A stretch of 64,000 nucleotides of DNA from assembly GCF_000423665.1 (NCBI RefSeq), contig NZ_AUIK01000001.1, positions 500,422 to 564,421 of the forward strand, given 5' to 3'. Source of the DNA: Solirubrobacter soli DSM 22325. GTDB taxonomy: Bacteria; Actinomycetota; Thermoleophilia; Solirubrobacterales; Solirubrobacteraceae. This document shows, one piece after another, positions 49,859-60,077 of the stretch. Positions within the stretch are counted from its first letter, which is position 1; each line of letters opens with the position of its first letter. The notes beneath the pieces were generated by a model, which had not been told where the DNA came from, searched no databases, and was given only the letters and a program-made list of their open reading frames with translations. The position numbers and the translations under genes are program-made.

Positions 49859-52543
49859 ATGCGGCGAGCGCAGCGGTTGTTGGGGCGGCGCCGGGAATGC
49901 GCTGCGCTTGACCAGGTCCTGGCCGATGTGCGGGCGGGACGCAGCCGCGCGCTCGTGATCCGCGGCGACGCGGGCGTCGGCAAGTCGGTCCTGCTCGATC
50001 ACGTCGCAGAGCACGCCACCGGCTGTCGTGTGATCCGCGCGGCCGGCGCCGAGTCCGAGATGGAGCTGGCGTTCGCCGGCCTGCACCAGTTCTGCGCGCC
50101 CGTGCTCGAGCACGCGGCCGCGCTGCCGGCACCGCAGCGCGACGCGCTCGAGCGCGCGTTCGGCCTCAGCGCCGGCGGCTCGCCCGACCGCTTCTTCGTC
50201 GGCCTCGCGGTCCTCGGGCTCTTCTCGGAGGCGGCCGACACCCCGATCGTCTGCCTGATCGACGACGCGCAGTGGCTGGACCGCGTGTCCGCGCAGACGC
50301 TCGCGTTCGTCGCCCGTCGCCTGGGCGCCGAGTCGGTGGCGATGGTCTTCGCCGTCCGCAACGACAGCGAGGACGAGCTCGGTGGCGTTCCCGACCTCGC
50401 TGTGGGCGGTCTGGACGAGCCCAACGCGCGGGCGCTGCTGGACTCCCAGCTGCACGGCCCGCTCGACGAGCGCGTCCGCGACCGCGTCGTCGCCGAGGCG
50501 CGCGGCAACCCGCTCGCGCTGCTCGAGCTGCCGCACCACCTGGGCGTCGACGATCTCGCGGGCGGCTACACCGTCCCGTTGGCCGGGCGGATCGAGGAGA
50601 GCTTCGTCCGCCAACTCGAGCCGCTGCCGGAGGAGACCCAGCAGTTCGTGCTGATCGCCGCCGCCGAGCCGGTCGGCGACCCGCTGCTGATCCTGCGCGC
50701 GGCCGCCAGCCTCGGCCTCGGACGCGCTGACGCGTCCCCAGCCGACGCGGCCGGGCTGCTGACGTTCGGCCCGCACGTGCGCTTCCGCCACCCGCTCGTG
50801 CGCTCCGCGGCGTACCGGAGCGCTTCGTTGCCGGACCGCCGCCGTGTGCATCGCGCCCTCGGCGAGGCGACCGACCCCGAGGCCGATCCCGACCGCCGCG
50901 CGTGGCATCGCGCCCAGGCCGCGGCAGGCCCGGATGAGGAGGTCGCGGGTGAGCTCGAGCGGTCCGCCGGGCGGGCGCGAGCACGCGGAGGCTACGCCGC
51001 CGCCGCGGCGTTCCTGGAGCGGGCCGCGGACCTGTCGGAGGAGCCGTCGCGTCGCACGCGGCGTGCCCTGGCCGCGGCGCGGCTCAAGCACCTGGCCGGC
51101 GCGCCGGAAGCGGCGCTGACGCTCTTGGTCGTGGCGCAGACCGGGCCGCTCGACGAACTCCAGCGTGCGCAGGTCGACCTGGTGCGCGGGCAGATCGCGT
51201 TCACGATCAGCCGCGGGACGGACGCTCCGCCACTGCTGTTGAGCGCCGCGCGCCGGTTGTGGGCGCTGGACGAGCCGCTCGCGCGCGAGACCTACCGGGA
51301 CGCGCTCAGCGCCGCGTGGTACGCGGGACGGTTCGGCGACGGCACCGGCCCGCTCGCCGTCGCCCGCGCCGTCCCGGAGCCCGGCGACCGTCCCACCGAC
51401 GCCCTTCTCCATGGCGCGGCGCTGCTGGTCACCGATGGCCCCACGGTCGCGGCGCCGCTCCTGCGCCGGGGGCTGGAGGCGTTCCGCGCCGCGAGGATGC
51501 CTGCCGACGAGCGGCTGCGCTGGATGTTCATCGCGACCCGCAGCGCCCACGACCTGTGGGACGCCGGGCACTGGGACGCGGTCTCGGCCGAGTTCCTCGC
51601 GCTGGCGCGGGAAGCCGGAGCGTCGAGCGTCCTCCCGCAGGCCCTGGCATTGCGCGCCGGAGCGAAGACGCTCGCGGGCGACCTGAACGCGGCCGCCTCG
51701 CTCCTGGCCGAGGAGGAGGCGCTGTATGAGGCGACGGGGACCGACCGGCCGTCATACCCGGGCGTGTTCGTCGCGGCGTGGCAAGGGCGCGAGGCGGAGG
51801 TCCGGGCGCGGGTCGAGGCGAACGCCGCCCGGGCCGAGCAGGTCGGCGAAGGTCAGTGGCTGACCCTCGTGCACTGGGCGAGCGCGCTGCTCTACAACGG
51901 CCTTGGCCGCTACGAGGACGCGATGCGCGAGGCGCAGCTCGCGATCGTCTCGCCGGTCGAGTACTCGATCGCCGGCTGGGCGCTCCCCGAGCTGATCGAG
52001 GCGGCGGTGCGGTGCGGGCGGCCCGACGTCGCCGAGCCGGCGCTCACGCGCCTGACGTCGATCACGAGCGCCAGCGGCGCGGACTGGGGCCTCGGCGTCG
52101 AGGCGCTCGCCCGCGCGCAGCTGAGCGCGAGCGAGGTGCTCTACCAGGAGGCGATCGAACGGCTCTCGCCTGCCCGGACGGCGGCGGTCCAGGCGCGCGC
52201 CCGCCTGCTCTACGGCGAGTGGCTGCGCCGCGAAGGGCGCCCCGTTGACGCGCGCGAACAGCTCAGCCGCGCCGCCGACCAGTTGACGGCGATGGGCGTG
52301 AGCGGCTTCGCGGACCGCGCCGTGCGCGAGCTGCAGGCCACGGGAGCGAGCGCGCGCCGCCGCACCAGTGACGCGCGCGACGCGCTCACGCCGCAGGAGG
52401 TGCAGATCGCGCGGCTGGCCGGCGACGGCCTCTCCAACCCCGAGATCGGCGCGCGGCTGTTCATCAGCCCGCGCACCGTCGAGTGGCACCTGCGCAAGGT
52501 CTTCACCAAGCTCGACATCACGTCCCGCAAGGAGCTGCGCTAG
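49859..52543 (+). CDS. LAL-type LuxR family regulator (AAA/TPR)
   Basis: The 894-residue product has the layout of large ATP-binding LuxR regulators. A Walker A box RGDAGVGKSVLLDHVAE comes at about 35-50 and a Walker B IVCLIDDAQWLDRVSAQTL at about 130-150. A long TPR-like helical region follows (about 330-800, rich in Ala/Arg/Glu). The C-terminal LuxR helix-turn-helix runs from about 830: LTPQEVQIARLAGDGLSNPE, RLFISPRTVEWHLRKVFTKL. These proteins are STAND ATPases that activate transcription on ligand binding, typically for sugar use or secondary metabolism. Start MRRAQRLLGRRRECAALDQV matches the usual LLGRxxE opening. Its stop overlaps the convergent MMPL gene by four bases. Its target cannot be read, but the adjacent protease or the ABC operon are candidates. 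Confidence 0.9.
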   Translation: MRRAQRLLGRRRECAALDQVLADVRAGRSRALVIRGDAGVGKSVLLDHVAEHATGCRVIRAAGAESEMELAFAGLHQFCAPVLEHAAALPAPQRDALERAFGLSAGGSPDRFFVGLAVLGLFSEAADTPIVCLIDDAQWLDRVSAQTLAFVARRLGAESVAMVFAVRNDSEDELGGVPDLAVGGLDEPNARALLDSQLHGPLDERVRDRVVAEARGNPLALLELPHHLGVDDLAGGYTVPLAGRIEESFVRQLEPLPEETQQFVLIAAAEPVGDPLLILRAAASLGLGRADASPADAAGLLTFGPHVRFRHPLVRSAAYRSASLPDRRRVHRALGEATDPEADPDRRAWHRAQAAAGPDEEVAGELERSAGRARARGGYAAAAAFLERAADLSEEPSRRTRRALAAARLKHLAGAPEAALTLLVVAQTGPLDELQRAQVDLVRGQIAFTISRGTDAPPLLLSAARRLWALDEPLARETYRDALSAAWYAGRFGDGTGPLAVARAVPEPGDRPTDALLHGAALLVTDGPTVAAPLLRRGLEAFRAARMPADERLRWMFIATRSAHDLWDAGHWDAVSAEFLALAREAGASSVLPQALALRAGAKTLAGDLNAAASLLAEEEALYEATGTDRPSYPGVFVAAWQGREAEVRARVEANAARAEQVGEGQWLTLVHWASALLYNGLGRYEDAMREAQLAIVSPVEYSIAGWALPELIEAAVRCGRPDVAEPALTRLTSITSASGADWGLGVEALARAQLSASEVLYQEAIERLSPARTAAVQARARLLYGEWLRREGRPVDAREQLSRAADQLTAMGVSGFADRAVRELQATGASARRRTSDARDALTPQEVQIARLAGDGLSNPEIGARLFISPRTVEWHLRKVFTKLDITSRKELR

Positions 52544-54687
52544 GCCTCCGTGCCCTCGACCGCGACGCGCGGGAGCACGCGATCCAGCCCGCGCGGCAGC
52601 CACCAGTTGCGGTCGCCGATCAGGTGCATGACCGCGGGTACGAGCACGGTGCGCAGGACGAACGCGTCGAGCAGGACCGCGCTCGCGAGGCCGATGCCGA
52701 ACTCCGCGATCACCCGCTGCCCGGCGAGCAGGAACGAGCTGAAGACGAGGATCATGATCGTCGCCGCCGCGGTGATCACCCGCCCGGTCGCGGCCTGGCC
52801 GATCCGGACCGAATGCCCGTTGTCGTGGGTGATCGCCCACTCCTCATGCATGCGGCTGACCAGGAAGACCTGGTAGTCCATCGAGAGCCCGAAGAGGATC
52901 GCCAGCATCATCACCGGTAGGAACGCCTCGATCGGCCCGGTGCCGACCCCCAGGGGCCCGGCGAGGAAGCCGTCCTGGAAGACCAGCGTGACGACGCCGA
53001 ACGCCGCCCCGGCCGCGAGCAGGTTCATCGCGGCCGCGGTCAACGGGATCAGGATGCTCCGGAACGCGATCATCAGCAGCAGGCAGCCGAGCAGCACGAT
53101 CACGAAGATGAACAGCGGCAGCTTGTCGGTCAGCACGCCGGCGAAGTCGTCGAAGATCGCCGTGATGCCGCCGACATAGACCGGCAGCCCGCCGGAGGAC
53201 TTCGGCACGACGTCGTTGCGCAGCGTGTCGATCAGCTTGCTGGTCGCCTCGTCCTGCGGCGCCGTGGAGGGGCGCGCCTCGATCAGGGCGATCTTGCCGT
53301 TGGGCGACTGCACCGGTGGGCTCACCGCCGCGAGGCCGTCCGTTGAGCTCAGGGCGTCGGCGAGCTTCTGCACCTTCGGCAGGTCGGCCTTGCCGTTCGG
53401 CGTCTGGGCGACGATCTGGAACGTGCCGTTGAAGCCTGCGCCGAAGCCCTTTGCGAGCAGGTCGTACGCCTTGCGGGTGGTCGAGGACGCCGGGTCCTGG
53501 CCGGCGTCGGAGGAGCCCAGCCGCAGCGCGAGCGCCGGCACGGCGAGCGCGAGCATCACGACGAGGGCGGCGATCGCGAGCGGCCACCGATGGTCCTGCA
53601 CGATCTTCGCCCAGCGCGGCCAGAACCCGTCGAGCTTGGGGTCGCGCGGCCCTTCGGCCTCGATCCGCCTGCGTTCCTTGCGCGACAGCACGCGCATGCC
53701 GAACATCCCCAGCAGGGCGGGGATCAACGTCACCGCGGCCGTCATCGTGACCAGCACGACGATCGCCGCCGCGACCGCCACGCCGTTGAGGAAGCTCACG
53801 CCGAGCACGAACAGCCCGAGCAGCGCGACGATCACCGTCGCACCCGCGAACAGCACCGCCCGCCCGGAGGTGTTGAGCGCGCGGATGCACGCCGCCTCGG
53901 GGTCGCGGCCGGCGATGATCGCGTTGCGGTGGCGCGTGACGACGAACAACGCGTAGTCGATCCCCACGCCGAGCCCGATCAGCGTGGCCAGCGTCGGCGC
54001 GAACGTCGCGATGTCGATCGCGTGCGCGAGCAGTCCGGTCAGCGTGAGTCCGCACCCCAGGGCGAGCACCGCCGTGAACAGCGGCAGCACCGTCGCCCAG
54101 AACGAGCCGAACGCGATCGCCAGGACGATGGCGGCGGCGATGAAGCCGATGAACTCGCTCGGGCCGCCGCCCGGCTGCTGCGTGGCCTGCTGGATCCCTG
54201 AGCCGCCGAGCTCGACCTGGAGGCCGTCGCCGCGCGCCGCCTCGGCGGTGGCGATCAGCTTGTCGTACGCCTCCTTCGGCACGTCCGCGATCGGCTGCTC
54301 GCCGTCCATGTGCACGTTGGCGAACGCGACCGTCTTGTCCTTGGCGATCTGCCGCGCGGCGGCACCCTCGGCGAACGGGCTGTCGACGCGCTCGACGTGC
54401 GGGCCCTTGGCGATCGTGTCGAGCGTCTTCTCGATCCGCGCCTTGACGGCCGGGTCGGTGACATCGCTCGCGGCGAACACCACCTGGTTCGTATCGGTCG
54501 ACTCGGTGTTGAAGTTGTCGGTGAGGAGGTTCAGCGCCGTCGTGGACTCGGTGCCCGGCAGCGAGAAGGAATCGGTATATCCGGAGCCCGCGCTGGCGCT
54601 GAGGCCGCCGAGCGTGAACAGCGCCACGACCCAGATGGCGAGCACGACGAACTTGTGACGGAAGCACCACCGCGCAAGTGCCTTCAT
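52540..54687 (-). CDS. MMPL-family (RND-like) transporter
   Basis: From ATG 54687 (KALARWCFRHKFVVLAIWVV) the product is 715 residues, the usual length of MMPL proteins; the longer frame to 54813 adds a non-homologous N-terminus. Two six-helix halves each follow a periplasmic porter loop. The first half has the short TM1 plus GTESTTALNLLTDNFNTEST and the GxxIDYALFVVTRHRNA motif (GLGVGIDYALFVVTRHR); the second has MMLAILFGLSMDYQVFLVSR. The DY pairs of TM4 and TM10 are conserved proton-relay residues. Such proteins export lipids, glycolipids or small molecules across the membrane. It is divergent from the ydcT-like gene (93 bp). Confidence 0.9.
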   Translation of the reverse strand: MKALARWCFRHKFVVLAIWVVALFTLGGLSASAGSGYTDSFSLPGTESTTALNLLTDNFNTESTDTNQVVFAASDVTDPAVKARIEKTLDTIAKGPHVERVDSPFAEGAAARQIAKDKTVAFANVHMDGEQPIADVPKEAYDKLIATAEAARGDGLQVELGGSGIQQATQQPGGGPSEFIGFIAAAIVLAIAFGSFWATVLPLFTAVLALGCGLTLTGLLAHAIDIATFAPTLATLIGLGVGIDYALFVVTRHRNAIIAGRDPEAACIRALNTSGRAVLFAGATVIVALLGLFVLGVSFLNGVAVAAAIVVLVTMTAAVTLIPALLGMFGMRVLSRKERRRIEAEGPRDPKLDGFWPRWAKIVQDHRWPLAIAALVVMLALAVPALALRLGSSDAGQDPASSTTRKAYDLLAKGFGAGFNGTFQIVAQTPNGKADLPKVQKLADALSSTDGLAAVSPPVQSPNGKIALIEARPSTAPQDEATSKLIDTLRNDVVPKSSGGLPVYVGGITAIFDDFAGVLTDKLPLFIFVIVLLGCLLLMIAFRSILIPLTAAAMNLLAAGAAFGVVTLVFQDGFLAGPLGVGTGPIEAFLPVMMLAILFGLSMDYQVFLVSRMHEEWAITHDNGHSVRIGQAATGRVITAAATIMILVFSSFLLAGQRVIAEFGIGLASAVLLDAFVLRTVLVPAVMHLIGDRNWWLPRGLDRVLPRVAVEGTEA

Positions 54688-54780
54688 GCCCTCAGCGTTG
54701 CACGTTGGGCGCCAGGAAGGCGACAGGCCCGCGTCGAACCTTCCAGATAGGCGTATGCGCGCCGTGAAAGGATCAGTTCG

Positions 54781-55809
54781 TTGTCTGACACACCGGACAT
54801 CAGGCTCGTGCACCTCGAGAAGCGCTTCGGGTCGTTCACGGCGGTCGACCGGATCTCGCTCGACGTGCAGGCCGGAGAGTTCTTCACGATGCTCGGCCCG
54901 TCGGGGTCGGGCAAGACGACGACGCTGCGGCTGATCGCCGGGTTCGAGCGGCCGGACGCCGGGCGGGTGGAGCTGAGCGGGTCAGACGTCGCGATGCGGC
55001 CGCCGTACGAGCGCGACGTCAACACGGTCTTCCAGGACTACGCGCTGTTCCCGCACATGACGGTGCTGGACAACGTCGCCTACGGGCTCAAGGTGCGCAA
55101 GCTCGCGAAGGCCGAGCGCCGCGCGCGGGCGCAGGAGGCGCTCGAGCTGGTGCGCCTCCCCGACGTGGGATCACGCAAGCCCGCGAACCTGTCCGGAGGG
55201 CAGCGGCAGCGGGTCGCGCTCGCCCGCGCGATCGTCAACCGCCCGCGCGTGCTGCTGCTGGACGAGCCCCTCGGCGCGCTCGACCTCAAGCTGCGCGTGG
55301 ACATGCAGCGCGAGCTCAAGCGCATCCAGCGCGAGGTGGGCATCACCTTCGTCTACGTCACCCACGATCAGGACGAGGCCCTCTCGATGAGCGACCGGCT
55401 CGCGGTCTTCGACCAGGGCCGGATCGAGCAGGTCGGGACCCCGGCGGAGGTCTACGAGCGGCCGGCGAACGTGTTCGTCGCCGGCTTCGTCGGCGTGTCG
55501 AACGTGCTCGAGCGCGGAGGGCGCCGGTTCACGGTGCGCCCGGAGAAGATCCGCCTGCTGAGCGCCGACGAGGCGGACGACGGGCTCGTCGTCGAGGCCG
55601 GAACCGTGCAGGACACCAGCTACACGGGCGCGGCGACCCGCTACGAGATCGCGCTCGAGCTCGGCGGCAGCCTGATCGTCACGCAACAGAACCTCGAGAC
55701 CTCCCACGACGAAGCCCGTCAGCTTCGCGGGCGGCGGGTCCGGGTCGGATGGCGCGAGCAGCAGACCGTCGCCATCGCTGATGCAACGCCACACGAGGAG
55801 GACGCATGA
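54781..55809 (+). CDS. ydcT: YdcT/PotA-type ABC ATPase
   Basis: The ATPase starts at TTG 54781 and is 342 residues. It has Walker [19 protein letters not shown], the Q-loop [13 protein letters not shown], signature [16 protein letters not shown], Walker [13 protein letters not shown] and the switch His in [16 protein letters not shown]-type C-terminal domain (about 245-335, [16 protein letters not shown]) follows, as in polyamine and iron importers. It energises the two permeases encoded downstream. It overlaps the binding protein gene by four bases (ATGA). Operon order here is ATPase, binding protein, permease, permease. A weaker start than ATG may limit its level. Confidence 0.88.
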   Translation: MSDTPDIRLVHLEKRFGSFTAVDRISLDVQAGEFFTMLGPSGSGKTTTLRLIAGFERPDAGRVELSGSDVAMRPPYERDVNTVFQDYALFPHMTVLDNVAYGLKVRKLAKAERRARAQEALELVRLPDVGSRKPANLSGGQRQRVALARAIVNRPRVLLLDEPLGALDLKLRVDMQRELKRIQREVGITFVYVTHDQDEALSMSDRLAVFDQGRIEQVGTPAEVYERPANVFVAGFVGVSNVLERGGRRFTVRPEKIRLLSADEADDGLVVEAGTVQDTSYTGAATRYEIALELGGSLIVTQQNLETSHDEARQLRGRRVRVGWREQQTVAIADATPHEEDA

Positions 55810-57023
55810 ATCGCGCAGCGGTCTGGACGATGCTCGGGTGTCTGGCGTCCTGCTGTGTTGTCGCCTGCGGCGGCGGCGACGATGGCAGCGGCAGCTCCGG
55901 CGGTGGGTCGAGCAAACCGAGCGCCGCCGGCTTCAAGGTGCCCGACATCCCGACCAAGTCGGACGTCGGGGCGGGCGAGGGCTCGTTGAGCCTCGTGGCG
56001 TGGGCGGGCTACGCAGAGGACGGCTCGACCGACCCGAAGGTCGACTGGGTCACCCCGTTCGAGCAGAAGACCGGCTGCAAGACGTCCGTCAAGACGGCGG
56101 GGACGTCGGACGAGATGGTCACCTTGATGCGCACCGGCCGCTACGACGGCGTGTCGGCCTCGGGCAACGCGTCGGTCAAGCTGATCGCGGGCGGTGACGT
56201 CGTCCCGATCGACACCAAGATCCTCACCAACTGGGACTCGCTGTCGGACCAGGTCAAGAACCAGTCCTACAACTCGGTCGACGGGAAGATGTACGGCGCT
56301 CCCCACGGGTACGGCGCCAACCTGCTGATGTGGCGGACCGACACCGTCAAGCCCGCGCCGACGACCTGGGGCGCGGTCTTCGATCCCACCAGCGCGTACA
56401 AGGGCAAGCTGACCGCCTACGACGACCCGATCTACATCGCCGACGCCGCGTTGTACCTGTCGACCGCGAAGCCCGAGCTGAAGATCACCAACCCGTACGA
56501 GCTCGACCAGAAGCAGTTCGACGCGTCGGTCGCGCTGCTCAAGCAGCAGCGCGCGCTGATCGGCCAGTACTGGTCGGACTACACGAAGGAGCAGGCCGCG
56601 TTCACGCAGGGCGACTCGGTCCTGGGCACGACGTGGCAGGTGATCGCGAACCTGCTCGAGGCCGACAAGGTGCCGATCAAGGCGATCCTGCCCGACGAGG
56701 GCGCGACCGGTTGGTCGGACACGTGGATGCTCTCCTCGAAGGCCAAGCACCCGAACTGCATGGTCGAGTGGATGAACTGGATCGAGTCGCCCGAGGTGCA
56801 GGCGCAGGTCGCGGAGTGGTTCGGCGAGGCGCCGGCCAACCCGAAGGCGTGCGACCTCACGTCGGACAAGTCGTTCTGCGAGACCTACCACGTGAACGAC
56901 CCGGGCTACTACGACAAGGTCAAGTTCTGGGCGACGCCGACCCGCAACTGCCGCGACGACCGGGGCAACACCTGCGTCGACTACAGCCAGTGGGTCCAAG
57001 CCTGGACGGAGATCAAGGGCTAG
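55806..57023 (+). CDS. ydcS: YdcS-like solute-binding lipoprotein of an ABC importer
   Basis: The 405-residue lipoprotein has a lipobox ending VVAC, with the lipidated Cys at residue 21. The mature part shows [91 protein letters not shown] and a late Cys pair ([18 protein letters not shown]). To my memory these correspond closely to E. coli YdcS of the putative putrescine/spermidine importer YdcSTUV. It captures solute outside and passes it to the permeases. The substrate here (polyamine or related) is inferred from family, not shown. It overlaps the upstream gene by four bases and the next by one. Confidence 0.85.
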   Translation: MNRAAVWTMLGCLASCCVVACGGGDDGSGSSGGGSSKPSAAGFKVPDIPTKSDVGAGEGSLSLVAWAGYAEDGSTDPKVDWVTPFEQKTGCKTSVKTAGTSDEMVTLMRTGRYDGVSASGNASVKLIAGGDVVPIDTKILTNWDSLSDQVKNQSYNSVDGKMYGAPHGYGANLLMWRTDTVKPAPTTWGAVFDPTSAYKGKLTAYDDPIYIADAALYLSTAKPELKITNPYELDQKQFDASVALLKQQRALIGQYWSDYTKEQAAFTQGDSVLGTTWQVIANLLEADKVPIKAILPDEGATGWSDTWMLSSKAKHPNCMVEWMNWIESPEVQAQVAEWFGEAPANPKACDLTSDKSFCETYHVNDPGYYDKVKFWATPTRNCRDDRGNTCVDYSQWVQAWTEIKG

Positions 57024-57871
57024 TGTCCGGCCTGCTGTGGCGTCGGCGCTGGTTGCGCGTCGGCGCCCTGCTGGCGGCACCGCTGGGGTGGCTGGTCATC
57101 GTCTACCTCGGCTCGCTCGCGGTGCTGCTCGTCGCCGCGTTCTGGACGCTCGACGACTTCAGCGGCCTCGTCGTACGCGGGTTCTCACTCGACAACTTCC
57201 GCACGATCATCGAGGAGCCCGTCTATCGCCGGATCGTCCTGCGGACGGTGTCGATCGCGGCGCTGGTGACGATCACCGACATCGTCCTGGCGTTCCCGAT
57301 CGCGTTCTACATGGCGCGCGTCGCCTCGCCCGCGCGGCGGGCGGCGCTCGCGGTCGCGGTGCTGATGCCGCTGTGGGCGAGCTACCTGGTGAAGGTCTAC
57401 GCCTGGCGCACGATGTTCGCCAACGACGGCATCTTGAATTGGGCGCTGGATCCGATCGGCCTGTCGGTCCCGCAGTCGGGCTACATCCGCGTCTGGATCG
57501 TGCTCTCGTACCTGTGGCTGCCGTACATGATCCTGCCGATCTACGCGGGGCTCGAGCGGATCCCGAACTCGCTGCTCGACGCCTCCGGTGACCTCGGCGC
57601 GCGGCCCTGGCGCACCTTCCGCGCGGTCGTGCTGCCCGTGACCGTGCCGGCGATCGCAGCCGGGTCGATCTTCACCTTCTCGCTCAGCCTCGGCGACTAC
57701 ATCACGCCGCAGCTCGTGTCATCGACGCAGTTCATCGGCAACGTCGTCTACGCGAACGTGGGCATCGCGAACAACCTGCCGCTGGCCGCGGCGTTCGCCA
57801 CCGTCCCGGTGCTGATCATGATCGTCTACCTGCTCCTGGTCCGCCGCGCCGGGGCGTTCGAGGCGCTGTAG
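57023..57871 (+). CDS. ydcU: YdcU/PotB-type ABC permease
   Basis: The GTG at 57023 overlaps the preceding stop by one base (TAGTG). The 282-residue integral membrane protein has about six helices (GWLVIVYLGSLAVLLVAAFW; TVSIAALVTITDIVLAFPIA) and the EAA-like loop LDASGDLGARPWRTFRAVVL preceding the cytoplasmic coupling helix. The length and spacing fit the BPD_transp_1 family. It pairs with the permease encoded next to form the membrane channel of the importer. Confidence 0.85.
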   Translation: MSGLLWRRRWLRVGALLAAPLGWLVIVYLGSLAVLLVAAFWTLDDFSGLVVRGFSLDNFRTIIEEPVYRRIVLRTVSIAALVTITDIVLAFPIAFYMARVASPARRAALAVAVLMPLWASYLVKVYAWRTMFANDGILNWALDPIGLSVPQSGYIRVWIVLSYLWLPYMILPIYAGLERIPNSLLDASGDLGARPWRTFRAVVLPVTVPAIAAGSIFTFSLSLGDYITPQLVSSTQFIGNVVYANVGIANNLPLAAAFATVPVLIMIVYLLLVRRAGAFEAL

Positions 57872-57873
57872 CG

Positions 57874-58680
57874 ATGCCGGTCTCGAAGCCGCTGCGCTGG
57901 CTGCTGCGGATCTTCTCCGCGATCACGCTCGCGTTCCTGTACGCGCCGCTGATCGTGATCGCGATCTACGCGTTCAACACGACCCGCGTCCAGCGCTGGC
58001 CGCCGGACGGGCTGACGCTGTCGTGGTTCGACAAAGGGCTGCAGAACCACGGGGCCCGCGACGCCCTGTGGACCTCGGTCCAGGTCGGGCTCGCCGCGAC
58101 CGCGATCGCCCTCGTGCTGGGGACGCTCGCGTCGTACGCGCTCGCGCGCTTCGAGTTCTTCGGCCGCTCCGCGATCTCGTTCCTGATCATCCTGCCGATC
58201 GCGCTCCCGGGCATCGTCACCGGCATGGCGCTCAATGCGACGTTCACGCAGGTCTTGCACGTCGACCTGGCGCTGTGGACGATCGTCGTCGCCCATGCCA
58301 CGTTCTGCGTGGTCATGGTCTTCAACAACGTCGTCGCCCGCCTGCGGCGGACGGCGGCGTCCTTGGAGGACGCCGCCGCCGACCTCGGCGCCACACCCCG
58401 GCGGGCGTTCCGCGAGGTGACCTACCCGCAGATGCGCTCGGCGCTGATCGCCGGCGGGCTGCTCGCGTTCGCGTTGTCGTTCGACGAGGTGATCGTCACG
58501 ACGTTCACCGCGGGCGACGCCCGGACCCTCCCGCTGTGGATCCTCGACAACCTCTCGCGGCCGCGGAACCTGCCGGTGGTCAACGTCGTCGCCACGATCG
58601 TGCTGATCCTGTCGATCATCCCGGTCTGGTTCGCGCAGCGGCTCTCCAGCGATCCGGTGGGTGTCACCGGAGCGCGCTGA
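57874..58680 (+). CDS. ydcV: YdcV/PotC-type ABC permease
   Basis: The 268-residue permease starts two bases after the previous stop. Helices include ITLAFLYAPLIVIAIYAFNT and SVQVGLAATAIALVLGTLAS, with the coupling loop LEDAAADLGATPRRAFREVT. A conserved LSFDEVIVTTFTAGD segment is typical of PotC-like subunits. It is the last gene of the importer operon; its stop is 16 bp from the convergent S1 protease stop. Confidence 0.85.
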   Translation: MPVSKPLRWLLRIFSAITLAFLYAPLIVIAIYAFNTTRVQRWPPDGLTLSWFDKGLQNHGARDALWTSVQVGLAATAIALVLGTLASYALARFEFFGRSAISFLIILPIALPGIVTGMALNATFTQVLHVDLALWTIVVAHATFCVVMVFNNVVARLRRTAASLEDAAADLGATPRRAFREVTYPQMRSALIAGGLLAFALSFDEVIVTTFTAGDARTLPLWILDNLSRPRNLPVVNVVATIVLILSIIPVWFAQRLSSDPVGVTGAR

Positions 58681-58696
58681 GCGGCCCGCCGAGACG

Positions 58697-59902
58697 TCAG
58701 CGCGTCTCCACGTCGTAGCCGGGGACGAACCCGGACTTGGCGACCGGGAGCGCGGTGAACCAGGAGCGCGTGCCGCCGGCGTCTCCGTGGCACCCGGTGC
58801 TGCTGCGGCTGTGGATGCCGTAGCCGGTGCGGGTGTTGCCGACGAGCTCGTACCACGTGCCGCCGCTGTCGCCGTGGCACGCGTCCTCGTTGTCGACGCG
58901 GGCCATGCCGCGGACCGCCGCGTCGCTCGTGGAGCCGAGCAGGCCGCAGTAGCGCGGGCCGCTCGGGTCCTGGTAGTTGGCGGCGTTGCAGACGACGTCG
59001 CCGATCGTCATCGAGGACAGGGTCGGCGCCACCGCGTCGACGTCGTCGGTGTTGTAGAGCCGTCCGCCCGCCTGGCCGGCGTAGGTCGCGTTCGTGACCT
59101 GGATGACGCCCACGTCGATGTCACCCGAGTTGAGCGCGCCGAGCATCGGGCCGATCTGCGTCCCGCCCGTGCTCCAGTTGACGCCGATGCCATTCGAGCA
59201 GTGGCCCGCGGTGTACACGAAGCGCCCGAGCGTGAACGGGTCCTGCGCCGTGTAGCCGATCGAGCATCCGAAGCCGCCGCCGGCGATCATCGCGCCGGCC
59301 GCGAGCGAGCCGGTGCAGCTGTTGCGAGCCGCGCAGGCGTCGTCGACGACCTCCAGGTGCGGGTCCGCCGTCAGCGTCACGCCCGCGGTCTTGGCGGCGT
59401 TCTGCAGGCCCGCAAGCTGGTCCGCCGGCACCGCGACCACGACACGATTGGTCTTGACGTCCAGCCCCACCTGACCCTTCGCCGCGGTGCTCAGCGGCCC
59501 GGCGCCGTCACGAATGCCGTCGGCCTGGCGCTGGAGCTGATCGAAGCTGCGCGCCACCAGCTGCGTCTCGATCTTCACCGCGCCGGCGCGGGCGTTCGCG
59601 TCGGCGACCGCGTCCGCGCTCGTGAGCGCGAGGTGCAGTGTGTTGGCCGGCGGGTCGTACCAGGCGCCGCCGTAGTACGTGCCGTCCTCCTCGATGAGGG
59701 AGTCGATGAGCGCCTTGCGGTCGACCGCCTGGTTCGCGGCGGTCGAGGCCTGCGCCGCGGTCATCTGCGGGTACGCCGCGCGGTAGGTGTCGGCGGCCGT
59801 CTGCAACGGCACGCCGTCATCGGCCGGGCCGGCCGCCGACGCCGTGCCGGCGATGCCGAGCGTCAACACGGCCACGGTCACTGCGAGCTTCCTGCTTGAC
59901 AT
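58697..59902 (-). CDS. Secreted S1 (streptogrisin/alpha-lytic-like) serine protease
   Basis: The ribosome site GGAGGG lies six bases before ATG 59902. The 401-residue protein has a signal peptide (ending TASAAG), then a pro-region of about 140 residues that probably helps folding (as in alpha-lytic protease). The mature protease has catalytic His in FVYTAGHCSNG, Asp in SGDIDVGVIQV and Ser in DACHGDSGGTWYEL; Cys pairs such as CSIG-GHC and CHGD-GC suit the S1E fold. It is presumably a nutritional or housekeeping extracellular protease. It is divergent from the DapA-family gene across 175 bp. Confidence 0.9.
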   Translation of the reverse strand: MSSRKLAVTVAVLTLGIAGTASAAGPADDGVPLQTAADTYRAAYPQMTAAQASTAANQAVDRKALIDSLIEEDGTYYGGAWYDPPANTLHLALTSADAVADANARAGAVKIETQLVARSFDQLQRQADGIRDGAGPLSTAAKGQVGLDVKTNRVVVAVPADQLAGLQNAAKTAGVTLTADPHLEVVDDACAARNSCTGSLAAGAMIAGGGFGCSIGYTAQDPFTLGRFVYTAGHCSNGIGVNWSTGGTQIGPMLGALNSGDIDVGVIQVTNATYAGQAGGRLYNTDDVDAVAPTLSSMTIGDVVCNAANYQDPSGPRYCGLLGSTSDAAVRGMARVDNEDACHGDSGGTWYELVGNTRTGYGIHSRSSTGCHGDAGGTRSWFTALPVAKSGFVPGYDVETR

Positions 59903-60077
59903 GCTGGCCCTCCAGGGGCAACTGCGTGATGGGGTCAGGGAGCTGAGACCCGGCGTCGGAGGGCGGCGTTGGCCGGTTGCAGAGTTGGCGCGTCAGGAGT
60001 CGGTCGACACGTGTCGCCCCAAGACGCGGCATCTGTCGCTGGCCGGATCGCGGGGTGCGCGGCAAGCTGATCGGCAA

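Noticed and set aside
52540..54813. Longer MMPL frame starting at 54813
   Set aside because: The added 42 residues have no similarity to MMPL N-termini, and the ATG at 54687 matches the typical KALARW start.
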